A DNA stretch of 64,000 nt from Rhodococcus sp. Z13. Its GTDB lineage: Bacteria; Actinomycetota; Actinomycetes; Mycobacteriales; Mycobacteriaceae. The stretch spans positions 558,001 through 622,000 of the forward strand of contig NZ_CP107551.1 of assembly GCF_025837095.1 (NCBI RefSeq). Direction: 5' to 3'. Position numbers and translations under genes: made by a program. The notes under the pieces were generated by a model. That model was not told where the DNA came from, searched no databases, and saw nothing but the letters and a program-made list of their open reading frames with translations. Position 1 is the first letter of the stretch. Each line of letters opens with the position of its first letter. Shown piece by piece: positions 48,376 to 57,078 of this stretch.

Positions 48376-49488
48376 ATGGGGCTGACGGACGTGGTGACGA
48401 AGGCTGCACGGAACGCGTGGTCGTTGTTCGTCGCCGACGGGATCGCGCCCCCGCACCGCACTCCCTCGGTGGTCGTCGGGGACGGGCCGCACCGCACCCT
48501 GCGCCGCTTCGGCCCCGAGGACGCGGGTCCGCCCGTCCTGCTGGTGACCCCGCTCGCGGCGTCGCCGACCTGCTTCGACCTCATGCCCGAGCAGAGCCTC
48601 GTGCGGCACCTGCTCGACGCCGGACGCAGCGTCTTCCTCGTCGAATACGGCGAGATGACCTCCGAGGACCGCGATCTCGGGCTCGAGTTCTGGATCGACG
48701 AGGTGTTGCCCGAGTCGATCGAGCGCACCTCCGAACTGTGCGGCAACCGGGAGGTGGACGTCGTCGCGTGGAGCATCGGCGGCACCCTGGCCATGCTCAC
48801 CGCCGCCGCTCACCCCGACCTGCCGATCCGGTCGCTCACGGCCTTCGGCAGCCCGCTCGACTATTCCCGGATCCCCGTTATGGCGCCCGCGCGGCTCGTC
48901 GGCCGGTTCGTCGCCGAACCGACCCTCGGTCTGCTCGAGCACCTCTTCGGCGGCGTGCCCGCCCCCATCGTGCGCACCGCCTACCGCCTCACCGCGATCG
49001 AACGGGAGATCAACCGGCCGCTGTTCGTCGCCACCCACATCGCCGACACCGAGACCCTCGCCCGGATGGAACGCGTCGACCGCTTCCAGGACGAGATCTA
49101 CGGCTACGCGGGCCGGGTGTTCCGCCAGCTCGCGACGCGCGTGACCATCGACAACGAACTCGCCACCGGCCGGCTGCACCTCGACGACCGGGTCGTCGAC
49201 CTCGCCGATGTCACGGTGCCCGTGCTCGCCTTCGGCGGTACCGAGGACGTGCTCGCGCCGGTCGCGGCGGTCGAGCCGGTGACGCGGTTGCTCTCAGGCG
49301 CCCGGGTGCGGTTCGTCCGCGTGCCGGGCACGCACCTGGGCATGCTCACGGGCAGCACGGCCCGCGACACCTCGTGGGTGGAGCTGACGGACTTCCTCGC
49401 CGACCCCGACGCAGACGCGCCGGCCACCGCGGACGGGACCGGATCCGACCAGAGCGTCGAACCGGAGACCGCGACGACCGACGCGTAG
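48376..49488 (+). CDS. PhaC-like alpha/beta hydrolase with serine nucleophile
   Basis: The product is 370 residues. The layout follows the polyhydroxyalkanoate-synthase superfamily: PPVLLVTPLAASPTCFDLMPEQSLVRHLLDAGRSVFLVEYG-type N-terminal strand (region 52-92), then DVVAWSIGGTLAM, and late His in PGTHLGML. True PhaC enzymes have Cys in the lipase-like box G-x-C-x-G; here it is W-S-I-G-G with Ser. So it may be a hydrolase rather than a polymerase. The Asp in FGGTEDVLAP completes the triad. The last about 30 residues are acidic and disordered. Confidence 0.75.
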   Translation: MGLTDVVTKAARNAWSLFVADGIAPPHRTPSVVVGDGPHRTLRRFGPEDAGPPVLLVTPLAASPTCFDLMPEQSLVRHLLDAGRSVFLVEYGEMTSEDRDLGLEFWIDEVLPESIERTSELCGNREVDVVAWSIGGTLAMLTAAAHPDLPIRSLTAFGSPLDYSRIPVMAPARLVGRFVAEPTLGLLEHLFGGVPAPIVRTAYRLTAIEREINRPLFVATHIADTETLARMERVDRFQDEIYGYAGRVFRQLATRVTIDNELATGRLHLDDRVVDLADVTVPVLAFGGTEDVLAPVAAVEPVTRLLSGARVRFVRVPGTHLGMLTGSTARDTSWVELTDFLADPDADAPATADGTGSDQSVEPETATTDA

Positions 49489-49500
49489 AACCTGCGGGAA

Positions 49501-50994
49501 CTACCGGGAGACGGACACCTCGGGGTCGTCCTGGGCAGCCGGCGGCACGGGATCGAGTTCGGGTTCCGGCGCGCGCCGGACGAACAGCGACCCGACGACG
49601 GCGACGACGGCGATCACCGCCCCCCACACGAAGGCGCCGTGGACACCGTCCTCGAGCGCCACGGCCGGATCGGTGCCGCTCTCGGCGCCGGCGACCGTCG
49701 TGCGCGTCAGCACCGTGATGAACAGGGCGGTGCCCGCCGCGCCCGCGACCTGCTGCATCGTGCTCACGATGGCGCTGCCGTGCGAGTACAGACGCTGCGG
49801 CAGCGCACCGAGCGCCGAGGTCAGCAGCGGCGAGAACATCAACGCGAGGCCGATGTTGAGCACCACGTGCCAGGCGATGACCGTGCCCACGCCGGTCACG
49901 GCGTCGAAGGACGTCATGCCCCACATCGCGATGCAGGTGACGAGCGCACCCGGGGCGACCAGCGGACGCGGGCCGAATCGGTCGAACAACCGGCCCACGA
50001 CATAGCCGAGCAGGCCCATCACGAGGCCGCCGGGCAGCAGCATCAGGCCCGTCTTCAGCGTGGACTCGCCCAGCACGTTCTGCAGGTAGATCGGCAGCAG
50101 GATCAGGGTGCCGAACAGCGACATCATGCTCACCGACACCAGCGCGACGGCGAGGGAGAACGCCGGGACGGCGAAGGCCCGCAGGTCCAGCAGCGCGTCG
50201 TCGCGGAGCTTCAGCTGGCGCACCACGAACAACGCCAGGGCGACCACACCGACGGTCAGCGGCAGCCAGGGCGGCAGCAGCGGATCACCCTCGGCGGCCT
50301 CACCCAGGCTGCTCAGCCCGAACACCAGACCGGCGAACGCGAACGCCGACAGCACCACCGACAGCGCGTCCAGCGGCACCGGCACCGGCTCGGTGACGTT
50401 GCGGATCCAGCTCAGGCCGAGCATCGTCGCGACGACCGCGATCGGCACGACCAGCCAGAACATCCAGCGCCAGCTCAGCTGGTCGAGCACCACGCCGCCG
50501 ATGGTCGGGCCGACGGCGGGAGCGACCGCGATGACGATGGAGATCACACCCATCGTGCGGCCGCGACGCGCGGCCGGGACGACGTTGAGGACGGTGGTGA
50601 ACAACAGCGGCAGCATCACGGCGGTACCGACGGCCTGCACCACGCGGCCGAGGACCAGCGCCCAGAAGACGGGGGCGGTCGCCGCGATCAGGGTGCCCAC
50701 CAGGAAGCTGCCCATCGCGATCGCGAAGACGGTGCGCAGCGGCAACCGGGTGAGCAGATAGCCGGTCACCGGGATGACGACGGCCATGGTGAGCATGAAG
50801 GCCGTGGTGAGCCACTGCGCGGTCGCGGCCCCCACGGAGAAGGTCTGCATGAGACTGGGGATCGCGACGGACATGATCGTCTCGTTGAGGATGACCACGA
50901 AGGCCGCACCGACGAGGACGGCGATCAGACGTCCGGCTCGACTGTCGGCGGGGACGGAGAGCGGCTCGGCCGGCATCGGGGGAGTGGAAGGCAC
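49501..50994 (-). CDS. MFS drug exporter, DHA2 (EmrB/QacA) family
   Basis: The product is 497 residues with about 14 membrane helices. Motif A-like GRVVQAVGTAVMLPLL, motif C-like IAVAPAVGPTIGGVVLDQLSWRWMFW (in the fifth helix region) and LNETIMSVAIPSLMQ at the first helix define the proton-driven DHA2 branch. It probably exports hydrophobic cations or antibiotics. It ends 12 bases from the PhaC-like gene end (convergent). No regulator is adjacent. Confidence 0.9.
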   Translation of the reverse strand: MPSTPPMPAEPLSVPADSRAGRLIAVLVGAAFVVILNETIMSVAIPSLMQTFSVGAATAQWLTTAFMLTMAVVIPVTGYLLTRLPLRTVFAIAMGSFLVGTLIAATAPVFWALVLGRVVQAVGTAVMLPLLFTTVLNVVPAARRGRTMGVISIVIAVAPAVGPTIGGVVLDQLSWRWMFWLVVPIAVVATMLGLSWIRNVTEPVPVPLDALSVVLSAFAFAGLVFGLSSLGEAAEGDPLLPPWLPLTVGVVALALFVVRQLKLRDDALLDLRAFAVPAFSLAVALVSVSMMSLFGTLILLPIYLQNVLGESTLKTGLMLLPGGLVMGLLGYVVGRLFDRFGPRPLVAPGALVTCIAMWGMTSFDAVTGVGTVIAWHVVLNIGLALMFSPLLTSALGALPQRLYSHGSAIVSTMQQVAGAAGTALFITVLTRTTVAGAESGTDPAVALEDGVHGAFVWGAVIAVVAVVGSLFVRRAPEPELDPVPPAAQDDPEVSVSR

Positions 50995-51005
50995 GAGGAG
51001 GTCAA

Positions 51006-51041
51006 CGACCGGCCGCGGGAAGTTGTTCCCACGGCCGGTCG
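51006..51041 (-). terminator. terminator hairpin between HIT gene and MFS exporter
   Basis: A 16-base stem (CGACCGGCCG... at 51006-51021 with 51026-51041) has one imperfect pair. That pair is a G-U wobble in minus-strand RNA, making the stem continuous only in that direction. It ends the HIT gene transcript. Confidence 0.7.
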
Positions 51042-51055
51042 ACGCTCCGGATCGG

Positions 51056-51484
51056 TCAGTCCTCGGGGACGAACTCGCCGTGTCCCTGCTCGCGCAGGGC
51101 GGCCTTGATCTTCTGCTGGGCGCGGTCGAGCGACTCGGGTGAGGGGTCCTTCTCGGCGGTCGCGAAGTCGAAGTCGCCGAGGCTGTAGGCGGGGAAGACG
51201 TGCAGGTGCAGGTGCGGCACCTCGAGACCCGCGATCATCAGGCCCGCGCGCGGCGCGTCGTAGGCGGCGGTGACCGCGCGGCCGAGGACGCGGGCCACGT
51301 TGTTCACCTTCGCCCACAGATCGTCGTCGATGCTCTGCCAGTGGTCGACCTCCTGCCGCGGGACGACCAGCACGTGTCCCTCGGTGAAGGGGTTGATGGT
51401 CAGGAACGAGACGACGTCGTCGTCCTTCCACACGAAGCGGCCCGGCAGCTCGCCGGCGATGATCTTGCTGAAGACGGAAGCCAT
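51056..51484 (-). CDS. HIT-family nucleotide hydrolase/transferase
   Basis: The product is 142 residues. The family's triad HLHLHVF (in [13 protein letters not shown]) holds the nucleophilic His; [13 protein letters not shown] is the N-terminal signature. Such proteins cleave phosphoramidate or adenylated nucleotides. The ATG at 51484 has no ribosome site but a -10-like TATCCT (51496-51491) only six bases before it, which suggests a leaderless mRNA. The alternative start at 51526 would lie beyond that -10. Confidence 0.88.
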   Translation of the reverse strand: MASVFSKIIAGELPGRFVWKDDDVVSFLTINPFTEGHVLVVPRQEVDHWQSIDDDLWAKVNNVARVLGRAVTAAYDAPRAGLMIAGLEVPHLHLHVFPAYSLGDFDFATAEKDPSPESLDRAQQKIKAALREQGHGEFVPED

Positions 51485-51506
51485 AGGGGGAGGATAGGCG
51501 AGCGGA

Positions 51507-51971
51507 TCAGAGTCGTTCACCGACATCCGCGGCGGCGACGGTGAGCACGAGCAGCGGCATCACCTTCTCGGGGGCGATGCGGTAGCGGTTGCGGCTCTCC
51601 TGCTCGACGACCTGCGCGGCCGACAGGGTCCTGAGGTGGTGGTAGAGCCGCCCTGACGAAGCCAGACCCGCGGCCTCCTGCAGTTCGGTGGCGGTCGCGG
51701 GGCCGCGCAGCAGGGTCCGCACGATCCCGAGGCGGGTGGGGTTGCCGAGCGCGTCGAGCACGGCGGCGACGGCGGTGGCGTCGAGTGCGAGGGCGGCCTG
51801 CGCGTCGTACTCGATGTTCCACCGCACGGTCCCGTCCAGCGCGACCGTCCCGCCGTAGCCGACACTCCCGGCGGCGTCCGGGGCCTGCTGCACACTCCCG
51901 GCGGCGGTGCCCTCGAGGATGCTCACCCGCCGCTCGAGATCCGCGAGACGGGCCTCGTACTCGTCGTTCAC
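51507..51971 (-). CDS. ArsR-like winged-helix regulator
   Basis: The product is 154 residues, starting at a GTG that overlaps the beta-lactamase-like stop (GTGA). A short coiled coil ([16 protein letters not shown]) precedes a winged helix: [51 protein letters not shown]. This matches ArsR/HTH_20-type regulators, without the metal-binding cysteines of ArsR. Coupling to the gene before it suggests it controls that unit. Confidence 0.82.
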   Translation of the reverse strand: MNDEYEARLADLERRVSILEGTAAGSVQQAPDAAGSVGYGGTVALDGTVRWNIEYDAQAALALDATAVAAVLDALGNPTRLGIVRTLLRGPATATELQEAAGLASSGRLYHHLRTLSAAQVVEQESRNRYRIAPEKVMPLLVLTVAAADVGERL

Positions 51972-53089
51972 AGCGCGCAGCGTATCCGTTCCCGGACGTC
52001 GGGATCGGTGGTCGCCGCGACCAGCAGCTGCTGGTGCGCGTAGGACGCGGTCGCCTCCGCGTACTCCTCCGGGGCCATGCCGGCGGTGAGGATCACGGCG
52101 GTCGCGACCGTGCCGTCGGCGCGGCGGAAGGCGAACGCGTCGGTGAGGATGCCGGGCAGACTGCCGCCCTTGAACCCGAGCCCTTCGAAGCCCGGGGGAG
52201 CGGCCTGCTGCCATTCGAGGTGGGCCCGGGCGAGGTCGGCGCCCGCCCCGAACGAGCCCTCCGCGACGGACCGGTGCAGCGCCGCGAGTTGCACGGCGGA
52301 GCCGGTGTTGCCGAAACGCTGGATGCGGTCCATGCGGGTGAACACGTCCCCGGCCACGGGGGTCTGCAGGATCTGCTCGCGATAGGCCGGGTCGGTGGCG
52401 TAGCGGCGGGCGGCCTCCCACACAGCGTCGCGGTCGTCGAGTGCCGGGTCGAACATCGCGATGGTGGTGCCGAGCATCGTCGGTGGCTCGAAACCGTCCC
52501 AGCCGCCGCGGGCCGCGGCCTGGCGCAGCGCCTCGTCGCCGAGGCGGTCGCGCAGGTAGTCGGGCACGGCGTTGTCGCTCTCCCGGATCATCGCCGAGAC
52601 CATGTCGTCGAGACGGACGGTGACGCCGGGGCGGGCCGGGGAGGCGGGGTCGCTCACGCCGAGCCGTTCGAGCGCGCGGGGGTGGGCGTCTCCGTCGGTG
52701 CCGGGCAGATACCACCGCTCCCAGTCGGCCAGGGGGACCGGCTCGGCGGGATCGAGGTCGCCGTCGGCCACCGCGCGGGCGTAGGCGGCGAGGTGCACGA
52801 CCTTTACCGCGGACGCGAGGGGGTGCTGTTCGTCGGCGCGGTGCCCGAGGGTGCCGCCGGTGCCGTCGTCGAGCGCGAGGGCGACGGTGTCGGGATGTTC
52901 GGCGAGGTAGCCGATCCAGCCCTCGGCGGTGGTGACGTCGGCGGCGGGGGAGGTCTCGCACTCGACGGTGACCGGCGTGGGGGCCGGCCGGTCGTCCGCT
53001 CCTCCCTCGGTGCGCCCGGTGAGGGTGCCTCCGGCCAGGACGACGACGAGGCTCGTGGTTGCGGCGACCGTGCGGGTCCTGTCGGTCAT
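51968..53089 (-). CDS. class A beta-lactamase-like serine hydrolase, exported
   Basis: The product is 373 residues. An N-terminal signal (RTVAATTSLVVVLAGG, about 6-21) directs export. The three beta-lactamase/PBP motifs are present: Ser93-x-x-Lys96 in ASAVKVVH, SDN at 171-173 in RESDNAVPDY, and KGG at 307-309. I do not see a clear omega-loop ExxxN with the usual Glu, so it may be a peptidase or a weak beta-lactamase. It is followed directly by an ArsR-like gene, as bla genes often are by their regulators. Confidence 0.8.
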   Translation of the reverse strand: MTDRTRTVAATTSLVVVLAGGTLTGRTEGGADDRPAPTPVTVECETSPAADVTTAEGWIGYLAEHPDTVALALDDGTGGTLGHRADEQHPLASAVKVVHLAAYARAVADGDLDPAEPVPLADWERWYLPGTDGDAHPRALERLGVSDPASPARPGVTVRLDDMVSAMIRESDNAVPDYLRDRLGDEALRQAAARGGWDGFEPPTMLGTTIAMFDPALDDRDAVWEAARRYATDPAYREQILQTPVAGDVFTRMDRIQRFGNTGSAVQLAALHRSVAEGSFGAGADLARAHLEWQQAAPPGFEGLGFKGGSLPGILTDAFAFRRADGTVATAVILTAGMAPEEYAEATASYAHQQLLVAATTDPDVRERIRCAL

Positions 53090-53222
53090 GGGACCGTCCG
53101 TTCCTGTCGCGGTTCGTTTCTTCGCAATTCCGGACTTACGAAAAAACGATAGTGGTGTGGCTGCCGCGTGTCGAGGTCCGGACAGCGTTGCACCGCAACC
53201 CGCCCGCCGTATCGTCACCGTC

Positions 53223-53888
53223 ATGGGAGGCGAGGAGAACGTGCGTGAGGCACCCCTGCGCACCCTCGTCGACGAACTCGTCACGCACGTCCTCGTAGGA
53301 CTGCCCGGCGACCGGCGGACCGTCGTCGGCCTGTGCGGACCACCCGGCGCCGGCAAGAGCCGGGCTGGCGCCATGCTCGTCTACGCCCTCCGCCGCGCCG
53401 GGGTCGAGACCGGCCAGGTGCCGATGGACGGCTACCACCTGTCCAACCGGCAGCTCGACACCTTCGGGGCCCGCTCCCGCAAGGGCGCCCCCGACACCTT
53501 CGACGTCGCCGGCTTCCGCGCCATGCTCGAACGGGTGCGCACCTGCCGCGACGAGACGATCTACGCCCCCGACTTCTCCCGCGACCTCGACGAGCCGATC
53601 GCCGCCGTCCACACCGTGCCGCCGGGTGCGAAGGTGGTCGTCACCGAGGGCAACTACCTGCTCTTCGAGACCGGGGGATGGGAACGCATCCGACCCCTGC
53701 TCGACCTGGTGATCTACCTCGACGTGCCGCGGCGCACCCTGGCCCGGAGGCTGGTGCGCCGGCATCGGCACCACGGCCGCGACGACGACCGCGCCCGCGA
53801 GTGGGTGCGCACCGTCGATCTGCCGAACGTCGAAGCCGTCGTCCACACCCGTGGCCGTGCCGATCTGGTGTGGAGACCGGTCCCGTAG
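53223..53888 (+). CDS. P-loop nucleoside/nucleotide kinase family protein (PanK/FrcK-like)
   Basis: The product is 221 residues. Walker [12 protein letters not shown] (about 37-47), then [27 protein letters not shown], the substrate-site block of the pantothenate-kinase/uridine-kinase-like group, [12 protein letters not shown] as Walker B region, and the Arg-rich lid [17 protein letters not shown]. Several sugar and nucleoside kinases share this pattern, so the substrate is open. It ends ten bases before purD and carries the purD -10 over its stop codon. Confidence 0.85.
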   Translation: MGGEENVREAPLRTLVDELVTHVLVGLPGDRRTVVGLCGPPGAGKSRAGAMLVYALRRAGVETGQVPMDGYHLSNRQLDTFGARSRKGAPDTFDVAGFRAMLERVRTCRDETIYAPDFSRDLDEPIAAVHTVPPGAKVVVTEGNYLLFETGGWERIRPLLDLVIYLDVPRRTLARRLVRRHRHHGRDDDRAREWVRTVDLPNVEAVVHTRGRADLVWRPVP

Positions 53889-53898
53889 TCTGTCCTGC

Positions 53899-55152
53899 GT
53901 GCGCGTACTCGTTATCGGCTCCGGTGCCCGTGAACATGCTCTTGCTCTGGCTCTGTCCCGCGACCCCGGCGTGACCGCCGTGCTGGCCGCGCCCGGCAAC
54001 CCGGGTATCGCGTCCGTCGCCGAGGTGTTCCCGGTGGACGCGGCCTCCGCCGAGCAGGTCGTCGCGCTGGCCACCGAGCAGAAGGTCGACCTCGTCGTCA
54101 TCGGCCCCGAGGTGCCGCTCGTCCTCGGCGTCGCCGACGCCGTGCGTGCCGCCGGCATCCCGTGCTTCGGTCCGTCCGCCGCCGCGGCCCGCATCGAGGG
54201 TTCGAAGGCGTTCGCCAAGGACGTCATGGCCGCCGCCGGAGTGCGCACCGCTCACAGCGAGGTCGTCGACTCCACCGCCACGATCGACGAGGCGCTCGAC
54301 CGTTTCGGCCCGACCTGGGTCGTCAAGGACGACGGTCTCGCCGCCGGCAAGGGCGTCGTCGTCACCGCCGACCGTGCCGCCGCCCGCGACCATGCCGTCG
54401 AGATCCTCGAGAACGGCCACCCGGTGCTGCTGGAGTCCTTCCTCGACGGCCCCGAAGTCTCCCTCTTCTGCCTCGTCGACGGCGAGACCGTCGTGCCGCT
54501 GCTCCCGGCGCAGGACCACAAGCGCGTCGGCGAGGGCGACACCGGCCCCAACACCGGCGGCATGGGCGCGTACACGCCGTTGCCGTGGCTGCCCGAGGGC
54601 ACCGTCGAGCGCATCGTCTCCGAGGTCGTCGAGCCCGTCGCCGCCGAGATGGTCCGTCGCGGCTGTGGCTTCTCCGGCCTGCTCTACGCCGGCCTGGCGA
54701 TCGGGGCCGAGGGCCCCGCGGTCGTCGAGTTCAACTGCCGCTTCGGCGACCCCGAGACGCAGGCCGTGCTGGCCCTGCTCGAATCCCCGCTGGGTGGAGC
54801 GCTGAACGCGGTCGCCACCGGCACCCTCGCCGATCTGCCGCCGCTGCGCTGGCGCGACGGCGCCGCGATCACCGTGGTCCTCGCCGCCGAGCACTACCCG
54901 GCCACCCCGCGCAGCGGCGACGTCATCACCGGCGCCGAGGGCGACACCGTGCTGCACGCAGGCACCAAGCTCCGCGAGGACGGCGCGCTGGTCTCCTCCG
55001 GCGGCCGCGTCCTCAACGTGATCGGGGTCGGCGACGACCTGTCCGCGGCCCGGCAGGCGGCCTACGACAAGCTCGCGACGATCAAGCTGCCCGGCGGTCA
55101 CTTCCGCCGCGACATCGGTCTCGCCGCCGTCGAGGGTCGCATCTCCGTCTGA
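53899..55152 (+). CDS. purD: phosphoribosylamine-glycine ligase
   Basis: The product is 417 residues, an ATP-grasp enzyme that joins glycine to phosphoribosylamine in purine synthesis. [14 protein letters not shown] at the start, [26 protein letters not shown] (ATP loop) and [11 protein letters not shown] are the signatures. The GTG start is seven bases after TAGTCT (53886-53891), suggesting a leaderless message. purB lies 5.6 kb downstream on the same strand, a common actinobacterial arrangement. Confidence 0.96.
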   Translation: MRVLVIGSGAREHALALALSRDPGVTAVLAAPGNPGIASVAEVFPVDAASAEQVVALATEQKVDLVVIGPEVPLVLGVADAVRAAGIPCFGPSAAAARIEGSKAFAKDVMAAAGVRTAHSEVVDSTATIDEALDRFGPTWVVKDDGLAAGKGVVVTADRAAARDHAVEILENGHPVLLESFLDGPEVSLFCLVDGETVVPLLPAQDHKRVGEGDTGPNTGGMGAYTPLPWLPEGTVERIVSEVVEPVAAEMVRRGCGFSGLLYAGLAIGAEGPAVVEFNCRFGDPETQAVLALLESPLGGALNAVATGTLADLPPLRWRDGAAITVVLAAEHYPATPRSGDVITGAEGDTVLHAGTKLREDGALVSSGGRVLNVIGVGDDLSAARQAAYDKLATIKLPGGHFRRDIGLAAVEGRISV

Positions 55153-55204
55153 CCCGAAGGCCCGGATTCACCCTCGGCGCTCACCTTGCACCCACCCGGT
55201 GCGT

Positions 55205-55223
55205 GTTGCACACTCGGTGCAAC
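55205..55223 (+). promoter_or_regulatory. inverted repeat upstream of the CocE-like gene
   Basis: GTTGCAC and GTGCAAC (7-base perfect arms, five-base spacer) lie 23 bases before the ATG. A further TTGCAC/GTGC pair is just upstream. This looks like an operator cluster for an unknown regulator. Confidence 0.45.
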
Positions 55224-55245
55224 TTCGATGCCGGGGGGTGACTGC

Positions 55246-57048
55246 ATGGGTTCTCGTGAACGGAAGACGGCATCGGACCCGACCCCGCTGAGACACCACA
55301 GCGTTGTCGTGTACGGCCTGCCGGACGACGTCGTCGTCGAACGCGACGTGCCCGTGCGCCTCGGGGACGGCACCGTCCTCCGCGCCGACGTGTACCGCCG
55401 CGCGGACAGCGACGAACCGTGCCCCGTTCTCGTGGCCGTGACCCCCTACGGCAAGGACACCGGGGTCGACGGATATCCCGTGGACTTCGACGCACTCGCC
55501 GAATCCGGCAACTACGTCGGCGCACTCGAACTCAGCGAGTGCACCTCCTTCGAGGCGCCCGACCCCGCCTACTGGGTGCCGCGCGGCTACGTCCTCGTCG
55601 TCGTCGACATGCGCGGTTATTTCTCCAGCGGGGGCCGCCCCCGGCTGATGCTCGGCCGGGCGGCCCTCGACTGCGCGGCCGTCGTCGAATGGGCAGGCGG
55701 TCAACCGTGGAGCAACGGGAAGGTCGGGCTCGCCGGCGCCGACTACCTCGCCACCCTGCAGTGGTACACCGCCGCACTGAACCCGCCGTACCTCGCCGCC
55801 ATCGCCCCCTGGGAGGGCGTGAGCGATCCCTGCCGCGACATCCTCACCCACGGCGGCCTCCCCGAGACCCGCTACAGCGAGTTCTGGCACGGCGCCCTGA
55901 GCCGGGGCGCCCGCTGCGCCGTCTCCTCCCTGACCCGCCTCACCCCCTGGATGCTGCGCCGGTTCCCCGCCGCCTTCCGGCACATCGCCCCCGCACCCCG
56001 CCTCGAGGACATCACCGTCCCCGCCCTCGTCGGGGCGTCCTGGTCGGATCAGGGGCCGCGCACCCGCGGCTCGGTCGAGGGCTTCCGGCGAATCGGCTCG
56101 CAGCACAAGTGGCTGTACACCCACGGCCGCAAGATGTGGCAGACCTTCTACAGCAGCGACGCCCTCGACGTGCAGCGCCGCTTCTTCGACCGTTTCCTCA
56201 AGGACGAGGACAACGGCTTCGACGCCACCCCGCGGGTCCGCATCGAGACCCGCCACGACCTGCGCACCTACTCCGAACGGTTCGAGGCGGAGTGGCCGCT
56301 GCCGGACACCCGCTACGTGCCGTTCTATCTCGACCACGAGGGTTCGGAGCTGACGCCCACCCTCCCGGAGGAGCGTCGCTCCCGCCGCACCTTCCCGGTC
56401 GCCGGCGACGAACTGCACTTCACCCACACCTTCGCCGAGGACACCGAGATCACCGGGCACGCCGCGCTGCGGCTGTGGGTGCAGGCCAAGGACGCCAACG
56501 ACATGGACCTGTTCGTCGGTCTCGCCAAGCGCGACGCGCACGGCCGCGACGTCTGGTTCGAGGGTCACAGCGGCTACGAGAAGGCCTACGCCGCGCACGG
56601 CTGGGTGCGGGTGTCGCGGCGCGCACTCGACCCGGAGGCCTCCACCGCCTACCGGCCGGTGCACGACCTGACGAAGTACTGGCCGCTGCTGCCCGAGCAG
56701 ATCGTGCCGGTCGACATCGAGATCATGCCGCACAGCACCTTCTTCGAGGCCGGTTCCACGCTGGTGCTCGTCGTCGCCGGGCACGACCTCGACGAGAACC
56801 CCGGGGTCGGTCACGACCGCACGATCAACCAGGGCTTCCACATCGTGCACACCGGCGGCTGCTTCGACTCGCACCTGTTGCTGCCCGTCGTCCCCGAGCG
56901 CACCCCGGCCCCCGAGGGCACCGGGGGCGCCGCCGCGGACACCACCGCCGACCGGTCCGCGCCGCCGGCTCCCGAACCCGTCGTGGAACGGGTCGACCTG
57001 CCGATCGCCTGGGGTGCACTCGTACGACCTCAGCGGGTCCGGCTGTAA
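55246..57048 (+). CDS. CocE/NonD-type (X-Pro dipeptidyl-peptidase S15) protein with Asp at the nucleophile site
   Basis: The product is 600 residues. The N-terminal alpha/beta domain has the S15/CocE core: VLRADVYRRAD, VAVTPYGKD, GYVLVVVDMRGYFSSGG and VVEWAGGQPWSNGKVGLAG. The usual G-x-S-Y-x-G elbow reads G-A-D-Y-L-A, with Asp166 (55741-55743) instead of Ser. The later acid (ASWSDQG) and His (YTHGRKMW) of the triad remain. The C-terminal jelly-roll domain (about 370-560) is normal. It could be inactive, or use Asp as nucleophile like dehalogenases and epoxide hydrolases. No signal peptide is seen. Confidence 0.8.
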   Translation: MGSRERKTASDPTPLRHHSVVVYGLPDDVVVERDVPVRLGDGTVLRADVYRRADSDEPCPVLVAVTPYGKDTGVDGYPVDFDALAESGNYVGALELSECTSFEAPDPAYWVPRGYVLVVVDMRGYFSSGGRPRLMLGRAALDCAAVVEWAGGQPWSNGKVGLAGADYLATLQWYTAALNPPYLAAIAPWEGVSDPCRDILTHGGLPETRYSEFWHGALSRGARCAVSSLTRLTPWMLRRFPAAFRHIAPAPRLEDITVPALVGASWSDQGPRTRGSVEGFRRIGSQHKWLYTHGRKMWQTFYSSDALDVQRRFFDRFLKDEDNGFDATPRVRIETRHDLRTYSERFEAEWPLPDTRYVPFYLDHEGSELTPTLPEERRSRRTFPVAGDELHFTHTFAEDTEITGHAALRLWVQAKDANDMDLFVGLAKRDAHGRDVWFEGHSGYEKAYAAHGWVRVSRRALDPEASTAYRPVHDLTKYWPLLPEQIVPVDIEIMPHSTFFEAGSTLVLVVAGHDLDENPGVGHDRTINQGFHIVHTGGCFDSHLLLPVVPERTPAPEGTGGAAADTTADRSAPPAPEPVVERVDLPIAWGALVRPQRVRL

Positions 57049-57078
57049 GAGACCGCCCGTCCGTACTACCGTCGAGCC

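Noticed and set aside
49639-51108. 489-codon plus-strand frame opposite the MFS exporter
   Set aside because: The product is almost only Arg, His, Gln, Gly and Asp; it is the antisense image of a membrane protein.
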